A stretch of 5,707 nucleotides of DNA from Bacteroidales bacterium GP1. Lineage in GTDB: Bacteria > Bacteroidota > Bacteroidia > Bacteroidales > Muribaculaceae. The first letter of the stretch is position 1. Every line of letters starts with the position of its first letter. The notes under the pieces are model-generated. The model was not told the origin of the DNA, ran no database searches, and saw only the letters and a list, made by a program, of their open reading frames with translations. A program made the position numbers and the translations under genes. Of the stretch, positions 1 through 5,682 are shown piece by piece. The DNA is taken from assembly GCA_001701105.1 (NCBI GenBank), contig DAAI01000039.1:845-6551 (forward strand), written 5' to 3'.

Positions 1-67
1 TTCGCTCAGTTCAAAGAATGTCACCCTGCGAATCGAAAACCGCTGCACAATGAAGTTCAAAAGGGTT
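1..67 (+). repeat. Upstream copy of a 67-nt in-frame direct repeat
   Basis: This segment matches 325-391 at 65 of 67 bases, with differences at 17 (A versus G) and 48 (C versus T). The offset is exactly 324 nt, or 108 codons, so both copies are read in the same frame of the lipocalin-like gene. Both differences change the residue (Asn/Asp and Thr/Ile). The copy starts at the window edge, so the true repeat may extend further left and could span a whole domain. Confidence 0.93.
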
Positions 68-397
68 GATGGTGGCGAGGTAACAACCGCCTCACTCGTG
101 GGAACATGGAAAATGACCGACATCAATCCCTATGATAATGAATATGTCGACGTAATCACCTTTACTAAGGATGGCAGCGTGGAAGGTCGTTTCTTTGAGG
201 GTGACGGTGAATACTCCAATTTCACCGGTGCCTATTCTCTTAAAGGTGACAAACTTACGGTATATGCCGTATGGGTTGACGAATTCGACGGTGACGAGAT
301 GGAAACATGGGAGTGCGAAATTCTTTCGCTCAGTTCAAAGGATGTCACCCTGCGAATCGAAAACCGCTGCATAATGAAGTTCAAAAGGGTTAAATGA
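2..397 (+). CDS. Lipocalin-like beta-barrel domain protein, 3' part of a tandem-domain gene (5' end outside window)
   Basis: The visible 131 residues form one small lipocalin-like domain plus the last ~22 residues of a preceding copy. Domain hallmarks are SLVGTWKM (visible residues ~31-38), a turn of the type TFTKDGSVEG, GAYSLKGDKLTVYAVW, and a closing strand pair EILSLSSKDVTLRIENR ending in a basic MKFKRV. Such domains are common in secreted or lipid-anchored Bacteroidales proteins of unknown ligand. A signal peptide cannot be checked because the N-terminus is missing. An ATG at position 50 could be taken as a start, but it lies inside the repeated C-terminal strand (the same Met recurs at 374), and the frame is open upstream to base 2. 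It is therefore an internal Met and the gene is cut by the window edge. The stop is TGA at 395-397, followed by a terminator hairpin at 475. The family assignment rests on sequence pattern; the function is unknown. Confidence 0.72.
   Translation, partial: SLSSKNVTLRIENRCTMKFKRVDGGEVTTASLVGTWKMTDINPYDNEYVDVITFTKDGSVEGRFFEGDGEYSNFTGAYSLKGDKLTVYAVWVDEFDGDEMETWECEILSLSSKDVTLRIENRCIMKFKRVK
325..391 (+). repeat. Downstream copy of the 67-nt in-frame direct repeat
   Basis: This is the second copy of the 1-67 repeat and encodes the C-terminal strands of the lipocalin-like domain, from SLSSKD to KFKRV. It ends just before the Lys codon and TGA stop. In the upstream copy the matching point continues instead into the linker DGGEVTTAS and the next domain. 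This is the pattern expected for duplication of a complete ~108-residue domain. Confidence 0.93.
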
Positions 398-474
398 CAG
401 ATTGTCTAACCCTCAGGCATTGGAAATGATGGTGGCTTACCCTGCATAGTTTCAGGCAGCCGCTCCAACCACCG

Positions 475-513
475 TTAAGGCCCCTTCTCTAATTGAGACC
501 GGGCCTTAATTTT
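475..513 (+). terminator. Rho-independent terminator after the lipocalin-like gene
   Basis: A perfect 9-bp inverted repeat, TTAAGGCCC (475-483) and GGGCCTTAA (501-509), encloses a second 4-bp stem, TCTC (486-489) with GAGA (495-498), around a TAATT loop. A short T run follows at 510-513. It begins 77 nt after the TGA at 397. The GC-rich core followed by T residues fits an intrinsic terminator for + strand transcription. No T run lies on the other side, so it is probably one-directional. Confidence 0.82.
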
Positions 514-618
514 ATCGGTTGAGCTGCGCAATGTCGCTCCTGCATAACGGATATACCTGATTATAAATTGAGAAATTCACATTTAACACTTCCGTTAACT
601 CATTCCGCGGTTTTGTCA

Positions 619-650
619 CTTGTAAAAGTGGGATTATTTTGGTAATTTTG
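619..650 (+). promoter_or_regulatory. Bacteroidetes-type promoter for the DUF4494/yggS transcript
   Basis: TAATTTTG at 643-650 matches the Bacteroidetes -7 consensus TAnnTTTG exactly. CTTG at 619-622 is a three-of-four match to the -33 TTTG element with a 20-nt spacer. Transcription would begin about position 657, leaving a leader of roughly 55 nt. An exact TTTG at 612-615 is too far upstream (27 nt) for usual spacing. The -7 box with its flanks (GTAATTTTGCA) is identical to that of the tRNA promoter near 5660. Confidence 0.55.
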
Positions 651-710
651 CATTTGAGAATAAAACCCGCGATTTCTTAAAATATTAGACAATAAATAGC
701 AGATATAAGT

Positions 711-1151
711 ATGTCACTCTGGTTCGAATGCAAAGTCAGATATGAGAAAATAGCTGAAAACGGCATGGTAAAGAAAGTCAATGAGCCCTATCTGGTGGAT
801 GCATTGACCTTTACAGAGGCCGAGGCAAGGATAATGGAAGAAATGAAGCCCTTCATTTCCGGAGAATATTCCATATCATCGGAAAAGAAAACCAAAATTT
901 CAGAAATCTTTTTCAATGAAGGGGGCGACAGATGGTATATGGTAAAAGTCAATTTCATTACTCTTGATGAGAAATCGGGAGCCGAGAAAAAGACTACATC
1001 CCAGATACTCGTTCAGGCCGCAGACTTCGACGGAGCAGTTGCAAATTTCAAAGATGGCATGAAAGGCACGATGGCTGATTATGAGATCGGCTCCGTGGCC
1101 GAAACTCCGATAATGGATGTCTTTCCCCTTAACCTCTCTACAAAAGCATAA
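711..1151 (+). CDS. DUF4494 domain-containing protein
   Basis: This is a complete 146-residue protein that I recognise as DUF4494, a family found in Bacteroidota with no known function. Hallmarks are the N-terminal WFECKVRYEK (residues 4-13), PYLVDALTFTEAEARI, the central RWYMVKVNFITLDEKSGAEKK, and C-terminal MKGTMADYEIGSVAETPIMDVF (split here only by description; residues ~116-137). It has no signal peptide or membrane segment, so it is probably cytoplasmic. The length is typical for the family. The ATG at 711 follows an A/T-rich leader with no Shine-Dalgarno sequence, which is normal for Bacteroidetes. The stop at 1149-1151 is 10 nt before the yggS start, so the two genes are almost certainly co-transcribed. 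I recall the same neighbour pair in Bacteroides genomes, which suggests a conserved link, but no role can be given. Confidence 0.9.
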   Translation: MSLWFECKVRYEKIAENGMVKKVNEPYLVDALTFTEAEARIMEEMKPFISGEYSISSEKKTKISEIFFNEGGDRWYMVKVNFITLDEKSGAEKKTTSQILVQAADFDGAVANFKDGMKGTMADYEIGSVAETPIMDVFPLNLSTKA

Positions 1152-1161
1152 AGCCCTGAGT

Positions 1162-1830
1162 ATGGAAGTGGCAGATAATTTAAATCATGTGCTTGCAGAG
1201 TTGCCTGAAGGGGTCCGGCTCGTGGCAGTATCAAAATTTCATCCGGTAGGAGCAATTCGTGAGGCCTATGAAGCAGGACAACGGCGTTTCGGTGAAAGCC
1301 GCGTGATGGAACTCCTCGACAAGATTCCGCAGCTCCCGGCCGACATAGAATGGCATTTCATCGGCCATTTGCAGACCAACAAAGTGAGAAAATTAATCGG
1401 GCATACAGCCTTGATTGAAAGCGTCGATTCCGAAAGGCTGCTCGATCTTATCGATGACGAATCGCGCAGAGCCGGCGTTGTTACGAGAATCCTTATGCAG
1501 CTCCATGTGGCCCGCGAAGAGACAAAGTTCGGGTTCTATCCCGAGGAATTGCTGGAATATTTCCGGGAAGAAAGATTCTCCAAGCTCACCAACACTCATA
1601 TCTGCGGAGTAATGGGAATGGCCTCAAACACCGAGGATGAAGCCAGAGTGCTGGAAGATTTCCGTACAATCCACAATACATTCCAGAAAATCCGCGAGAC
1701 TACAGAAGGTCTGCGTGGATTCGACATCGTGTCAATGGGAATGAGCCATGACTGGCCTCTTGCTGTGGCTGAGGGGGCGAATGTAGTGAGAATCGGATCT
1801 GCAATATTCGGCGACAGAGCGTATAAATAA
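1162..1830 (+). CDS. yggS: YggS/PLPBP family pyridoxal-5'-phosphate homeostasis protein
   Basis: This is a cytoplasmic single-domain PLP-binding TIM-barrel protein of 222 residues. The family binds PLP but has no proven enzyme activity; it buffers PLP and affects amino-acid and vitamin B6 balance. The PLP-binding lysine is Lys25 in LVAVSKFHP. Other family motifs are FGES (43-46; FGEN in many bacteria), EWHFIGHLQTNK (63-74), ESVDSERL (86-93), EETKFGF (119-125), GVMGMAS (149-155), SMGMSHD (191-197) and VRIGSAIFG (209-217), the last two being phosphate-binding regions. An upstream in-frame ATG at 1117 would add 15 residues (SFPLTSLQKHKALS and neighbours) that overlap the end of the DUF4494 gene and are not homologous to the family. 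The ATG at 1162 gives an N-terminus, MEVADNLNHVLAELPEGVRL, that fits Bacteroidales homologues. The key motifs I looked for are present, so the protein should be functional. Confidence 0.93.
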   Translation: MEVADNLNHVLAELPEGVRLVAVSKFHPVGAIREAYEAGQRRFGESRVMELLDKIPQLPADIEWHFIGHLQTNKVRKLIGHTALIESVDSERLLDLIDDESRRAGVVTRILMQLHVAREETKFGFYPEELLEYFREERFSKLTNTHICGVMGMASNTEDEARVLEDFRTIHNTFQKIRETTEGLRGFDIVSMGMSHDWPLAVAEGANVVRIGSAIFGDRAYK

Positions 1831-1874
1831 ACTCACCAAAATCATTTGAACAATAACTCATTAAATAAAATGCT

Positions 1875-3515
1875 ATGTCTACAACCGTAAAACATCAGGA
1901 GTCAACGCAAGGCAATACAATTGCCATCATCACGATGTTCTTCATTTTTGCGATGATTTCATTCGTGACAAACCTTGCGGCTCCAATCGGCACAATCTGG
2001 GGATACCAGTTTCAGGGAAACAGCTTCCTCGGAATGCTCGGCAACATGATGAATTTCCTTGCCTATCTCTTCATGGGAGTGCCGGCCGGTAAGCTGCTTA
2101 CCAAAATCGGTTATAAAAAGACAGCTCTATGGGCTATGGCAATTGGTGTGGTAGGCCTTTTCGTACAATGGCTCTCGAGCGCATTTGGAGCTGAAAGTGT
2201 GATTTCTTCCGGCACAGTCACTATTGCCGAGAATATCAACGGAACGGAATACGAAGCCACCCGCGTGATGAACGTGACTGCAAACTTTATCATCTACCTT
2301 CTCGGTGCCTTCATATGCGGTTTCTGTGTATGTATGCTCAATACAGTAGTCAACCCGATGCTCAATCTCCTCGGAGGAGGAGGAAACCGCGGCAACCAAT
2401 TGATTCAGACCGGCGGCGCGCTAAATTCTCTATCCGGCACTCTTACTCCTTTCTTTGTCGGTGCACTCATCGGGCAGCTCACGAGCAAAACCAGGATGGG
2501 CGATGTGGCTCCTCTCCTCTGGATCGCCATGGGCATCTTTGCCGCATCTTTCGTGATTATTTCATTCGTGAAAATTCCTGAACCAAGTTTCGGACGCAAA
2601 GGCGGAAAGAAAGTTAAGTTCACCCATAGCCCATGGAATTTCCGTCATACAGTGCTTGGAGTAATCGCAATTTTCTTCTATGTCGGCATTGAAATCGGCA
2701 TTCCCGGAACCCTTAACTTCTACCTCTCCGACCAGAAAGCCACGGGAGCCGGAGTCTTAGGCGATGCATCCACCATTGCAGGTGCTGTGGTGGCCCTTTA
2801 TTGGTTATTGATGCTCATCGGGCGTTCTACATCTTCTGTGATTTCAGGAAAAGTTTCAACTCGGACCCAGCTCGTATCGGTCACTGCTGTCTGCATGGTG
2901 CTAATCTTTTTTGCAATAATCACTCCTAAAGAGAGCCGTATTAATGTCCCCACGATCCTCTACGATCCGGTGGAGAGCGTTACAGGCACTCTTGCGGAAT
3001 CCGGAATGCAGCAATCCGAAATTGACGCCTTCATAGCCAACCCCACTGCCGAACACCTTGCTCCATATACGGAAACGGGTGACGTGATCGTTAACGGTCC
3101 CGATGGCAATGAGATGATGATGCCCCGCACGGTAATGAAAAATTCAGAGAAACAGCCTCACGAACTTATCAACGCCATCACCAATGTGCCGGGTGTGCCG
3201 GTATCCGCCTTGTTCCTCATTCTTTGCGGACTCTGCACATCCGTTATGTGGGGAGGAATCTTCAACCTTGCTGTCGAGGGCCTTGGTAAATATACCGCCC
3301 AGGCTTCAGGTATCTTCATGATGATGGTGGTAGGCGGTGGCGTGATTCCGCTTGTTCAGCAGCTGATTGCGAAGAGCCACGGATATATGGTAAGTTATTA
3401 TCTTATCATTGCCGCTGTGGCTTATATCTTCTTCTATGCCGTATGGGGTTGCATAAATGTAAACAAAGACATCCCGGTTGACCTTGAGGAAGAAATGAAA
3501 GAAGAGCTGGTATGA
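1875..3515 (+). CDS. FucP-like (FHS family) MFS sugar permease with enlarged periplasmic loops
   Basis: This is a 546-residue inner-membrane transporter with 12 predicted helices at about 14-39, 49-72, 83-105, 134-158, 176-203, 211-234, 258-284, 298-322, 329-351, 441-468, 475-500 and 505-529. It aligns with E. coli L-fucose/H+ symporter FucP, as judged from memory of that sequence. Matching points are the TM1 segment ending in P37, LNTVVNP (155-161; LETAANP in FucP), FYVG (268-271), GRSTSS (316-321), and IFNLAVEGLG with the GGG of TM11 (487-489). Residues aligned to the essential FucP Asp46 and Glu135 are Asn33 and Asn156. The loops after TM3 (~106-133) and TM9 (~352-440) are much longer than in FucP, and both should face the periplasm. 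The C-terminal tail is acidic. The gene starts 44 nt after yggS and ends 56 nt before transketolase, suggesting sugar uptake linked to pentose phosphate metabolism. The substrate cannot be read from the sequence. Confidence 0.85.
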   Translation: MSTTVKHQESTQGNTIAIITMFFIFAMISFVTNLAAPIGTIWGYQFQGNSFLGMLGNMMNFLAYLFMGVPAGKLLTKIGYKKTALWAMAIGVVGLFVQWLSSAFGAESVISSGTVTIAENINGTEYEATRVMNVTANFIIYLLGAFICGFCVCMLNTVVNPMLNLLGGGGNRGNQLIQTGGALNSLSGTLTPFFVGALIGQLTSKTRMGDVAPLLWIAMGIFAASFVIISFVKIPEPSFGRKGGKKVKFTHSPWNFRHTVLGVIAIFFYVGIEIGIPGTLNFYLSDQKATGAGVLGDASTIAGAVVALYWLLMLIGRSTSSVISGKVSTRTQLVSVTAVCMVLIFFAIITPKESRINVPTILYDPVESVTGTLAESGMQQSEIDAFIANPTAEHLAPYTETGDVIVNGPDGNEMMMPRTVMKNSEKQPHELINAITNVPGVPVSALFLILCGLCTSVMWGGIFNLAVEGLGKYTAQASGIFMMMVVGGGVIPLVQQLIAKSHGYMVSYYLIIAAVAYIFFYAVWGCINVNKDIPVDLEEEMKEELV

Positions 3516-3571
3516 CACCGGCCCCAAAACAATGAGATATAATTCAGATTAATATAAACTCAGACAATCTA

Positions 3572-5596
3572 ATGAATGCGAATGTACTTAACAGCGCGGC
3601 CAACAATCTACGCGTGTTGATAGCGGAGATGGTTGAGAAATCGAAGTCGGGTCATCCCGGCGGATCTCTCGGTGCCGCCGACTTTATCAATGTCCTGTTC
3701 TCATCGTTCCTCGTTTACGACCCCGACGATGCACATTGGTTTGCCCGCGACCGCTTCTTCCTCGACCCCGGTCATATGTCACCGATGCTTTATAGCATCC
3801 TTGCCCTTACAGGCAAATACTCCATGTCAGATCTGCAGTCGTTCCGCCAATGGGGCAGCGAGACTCCCGGCCATCCCGAATTATGCGTGGAGCGGGGAGT
3901 AGAGAATACATCCGGTCCTCTCGGGCAGGGTCATGTCATGGCCGTAGGGTGTGCCATAGCAGAGCGGTTCCTTGCCGCCCGCTTTGGAAAAGTTGTGGAG
4001 CATAAGACCTATGCCTTCATTTCCGACGGTGGTATTCAGGAAGAAATCTCACAAGGAGCCGGCCGTATCGCCGGAACCCTCGGACTTCATAACCTAATAA
4101 TGTTCTACGATTCCAACGGCGTGCAGCTCTCTACGAAAGTAAAGGCCGTGAATTCCGAAGATGTCGCCGCAAAATATCGTGCTTGGCAATGGAATGTTAT
4201 TGAAGTCGATGGCTCCGATCCACTCGCAATAGCAGCTGCTCTTGAGGCGGCCGATGCGGAGAAAGAGCGTCCCACCCTGATTATCGGAACTACTATCATG
4301 GCCAAGGGCGTGCTAAAGGCTGACGGAACTTCTATGGAAGGTGCTGTATCAACCCATGGACAGCCACTTTCCGCGGCAGGTGCCGACATAGCTACGACCG
4401 TGCGAAATCTCGGCGGTGATCCCGAGAATCCCTGGGTAATACGCGATGAAGTGAAAGAGCTTTATGCAAAACGCGAAGAAAAATTGCGTGAGATTGTGGC
4501 GCGTCGCCGCGCCGAATACGAGGCATGGAAAGCTGAAAATCCCGAACTCGCACGTTCTCTCGAAGAATATAAAGCCCTCGAACTGCCAAAACTCGATTGG
4601 GATTCCATCGAATTCAAGCCCAATATGGCAAGTCGCGCCGCTTCTGCAACTGTCCTTGGATTCCTGGCGGATCATGTAGGAAACATGATTGTATCGAGTG
4701 CAGATCTTGCTAATTCCGACAAGACAGATGGCTTCCTTAAAAAGACACATCAATTCCTGAAAGGCGACTTCAGCGGCGCATTCCTGCAGGCAGGCGTTGC
4801 AGAGCTAACTATGGCTTGCATCATCAACGGCATTGCCCTTCACGGAGGCGTATTCGCAGCATGTGGAACATTCTTCGTATTCAGCGATTATATGAAGCCG
4901 GCGATACGGATGGCAGCGCTCATGCAACTCCCCGTTAAATTCATTTACACCCACGATTCATTCCGTGTCGGTGAGGATGGCCCGACTCACGAGCCTATTG
5001 AGCAGGAAGCACAGATCCGTCTTATGGAGATGGTGCATAATTTCAGCGGAAAGCGTTCCGTGATGGTGATCCGGCCGGCCGACTCCGCCGAAACTGTTGA
5101 AGCTTACAAGATGGCTATGGAGAATAAGGACACCCCTACTGTGCTTATCTTCTCTCGCCAAAACCTTGAGGACCTTCCGGCCGACAATCGCCGTGAGGCT
5201 GCCAAGATGGCCGAGAAGGGAGGCTATGCAGTGGTTAAGACAGAAAATCCGGATGTAGTGCTGGTAGCCAATGGCAGTGATGTCGCCCTTCTCGTACACG
5301 CAGCCGAAGAACTGAAAACCGAAGGCATCAAAGCTCAGGTGGTTTCCGTTCCGGCTATCGGACTCTTCCTCGATCAGCCTGAAGAATATCGAAACAGCGT
5401 ATTGCCGGTGGGCGTTCCTCGCTTTGGCCTTACTTCCGGACTTCCCGCCACCCTCTGGCCGCTGATGCAAGGTCGCTATGAAGTAGTAGGTATGGAACGC
5501 TTCGGTGCATCAGCCCCTGCTAAAGTTCTCGAGGATAAATTCGGTTATACCGCGCCGGCAGTTACCGAAAAAATCCGCAAATTCCTTGCGAAGTAA
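3572..5596 (+). CDS. tkt: Transketolase (EC 2.2.1.1), full length
   Basis: A cytoplasmic thiamine-diphosphate enzyme that moves two-carbon ketol units between sugar phosphates in the non-oxidative pentose phosphate pathway, normally as a homodimer. At 674 residues it has the usual full length: N-terminal ThDP domain, central pyrimidine-binding domain and C-terminal domain. Active-site features are SGHPGG (His28), PGHMS (His68), TPGHPE (His101), GPLGQG (115-120), the metal/ThDP site Asp152 to Asn182, STHGQPL (His262), SRAAS (354-358), SSADLANS (375-382), the ThDP-activating Glu411 in GVAELTM, YTHDS (His461), GEDGPTH (Asp469, His473) and SRQNL (Arg529). Deviations from the classical enzyme are SDG in place of GDG (Ser151) and GVAE in place of GVRE. 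These look like subfamily traits, not damage. The start at 3572 leads directly into a normal N-terminus. No promoter is visible in the 56-nt gap upstream, so it is probably transcribed with the permease. Confidence 0.95.
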   Translation: MNANVLNSAANNLRVLIAEMVEKSKSGHPGGSLGAADFINVLFSSFLVYDPDDAHWFARDRFFLDPGHMSPMLYSILALTGKYSMSDLQSFRQWGSETPGHPELCVERGVENTSGPLGQGHVMAVGCAIAERFLAARFGKVVEHKTYAFISDGGIQEEISQGAGRIAGTLGLHNLIMFYDSNGVQLSTKVKAVNSEDVAAKYRAWQWNVIEVDGSDPLAIAAALEAADAEKERPTLIIGTTIMAKGVLKADGTSMEGAVSTHGQPLSAAGADIATTVRNLGGDPENPWVIRDEVKELYAKREEKLREIVARRRAEYEAWKAENPELARSLEEYKALELPKLDWDSIEFKPNMASRAASATVLGFLADHVGNMIVSSADLANSDKTDGFLKKTHQFLKGDFSGAFLQAGVAELTMACIINGIALHGGVFAACGTFFVFSDYMKPAIRMAALMQLPVKFIYTHDSFRVGEDGPTHEPIEQEAQIRLMEMVHNFSGKRSVMVIRPADSAETVEAYKMAMENKDTPTVLIFSRQNLEDLPADNRREAAKMAEKGGYAVVKTENPDVVLVANGSDVALLVHAAEELKTEGIKAQVVSVPAIGLFLDQPEEYRNSVLPVGVPRFGLTSGLPATLWPLMQGRYEVVGMERFGASAPAKVLEDKFGYTAPAVTEKIRKFLAK

Positions 5597-5629
5597 GTTA
5601 ACGATTGTTAAATAGAAATAATAATTGCG

Positions 5630-5647
5630 ACTGCATTTTGCAGTTTT
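5630..5647 (+). terminator. Possible weak terminator after transketolase
   Basis: ACTGCA (5630-5635) and TGCAGT (5639-5644) form a 6-bp hairpin with a TTT loop, extendable by a G-U pair, followed by a short T run (5645-5647). It lies 33 nt after the transketolase stop. The stem is short and not very GC-rich, so termination may be inefficient. It shares its left arm with the longer 5624-5677 inverted repeat, so the two structures would compete. Confidence 0.35.
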
Positions 5648-5667
5648 GAAAAAAAGCAGTAATTTTG
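5637..5667 (+). promoter_or_regulatory. Bacteroidetes-type promoter of the Met-tRNA gene
   Basis: TTTG at 5637-5640 (-33) and TAATTTTG at 5660-5667 (-7) are both exact consensus matches with a 19-nt spacer, the preferred distance. Transcription would start at about 5673-5676, only some 8 nt before the tRNA 5' end, which is a typical layout for a tRNA gene. Confidence 0.78.
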
Positions 5668-5682
5668 CAGTCGCAATGACAT

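Larger units (their letters stand above)
398..710. other. 313-nt intergenic region between the lipocalin-like gene and the DUF4494 gene
   Basis: No convincing gene lies here. From left to right it holds about 75 nt after the stop codon with only weak short complementarities, the terminator hairpin at 475-513, about 100 nt of AT-rich spacer with no recognised element, and a Bacteroidetes-type promoter at about 619-650. A 60-nt leader then precedes the ATG at 711. An imperfect inverted repeat, CGCGGTTTT at 606-614 and AAAACCCGCG at 662-671, surrounds the promoter. Confidence 0.7.
5624..5677. repeat. Perfect 12-bp inverted repeat around the tRNA promoter
   Basis: ATTGCGACTGCA (5624-5635) and TGCAGTCGCAAT (5666-5677) are exact reverse complements separated by 30 nt. 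The spacer holds almost the whole promoter of the downstream tRNA. The region also has a 10-nt direct repeat, ATTTTGCAGT, at 5635-5644 and 5662-5671, a period of 27 nt. It could be an operator, an RNA hairpin at the end of the transketolase transcript, or both. The function is not known. Confidence 0.85.

Noticed and set aside
430..474. Short complementary segments GGTGG/CCACC and CCTG/CAGG upstream of the terminator, considered as a small RNA or riboswitch
   Set aside because: The stems are only 4-5 bp with long loops, match no known RNA class that I recognise, and have no promoter of their own.
1117..1161. Longer yggS start at 1117, overlapping the DUF4494 gene by 35 nt
   Set aside because: The 15 added residues show no family similarity, whereas the ATG at 1162 gives the expected N-terminus and clean 10-nt spacing.
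1831..1874. Possible separate promoter before the permease gene
   Set aside because: A TTTG is present at 1845-1848, but there is no TAnnTTTG at suitable spacing, so I treat the gap as intra-operonic.
2365..2385. GGAGGAGGAGG purine run and small CTCC/GGAG hairpin inside the permease gene
   Set aside because: It encodes the LLGGGG loop after TM4 and is explained by Gly codons. Shine-Dalgarno-like runs have little role in Bacteroidetes.
2127..2623. Several overlapping open frames on both strands inside the permease gene
   Set aside because: They are shadows of the permease frame, with compositions unlike real proteins and no starts supported by context.
3516..3571. Possible promoter or terminator between permease and transketolase
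   Set aside because: There is no TAnnTTTG box and no GC-rich hairpin with a T run, only AT-rich leader sequence.
4349..4753. 134-residue open frame on the - strand inside transketolase
   Set aside because: It is antisense to conserved coding sequence, with low-complexity composition rich in Cys, Phe and His and no motif.
4958..5470. 170-residue open frame on the - strand inside transketolase
   Set aside because: It lies wholly antisense to a strongly conserved gene, its protein has no recognisable domain, and it is a by-product of codon use.
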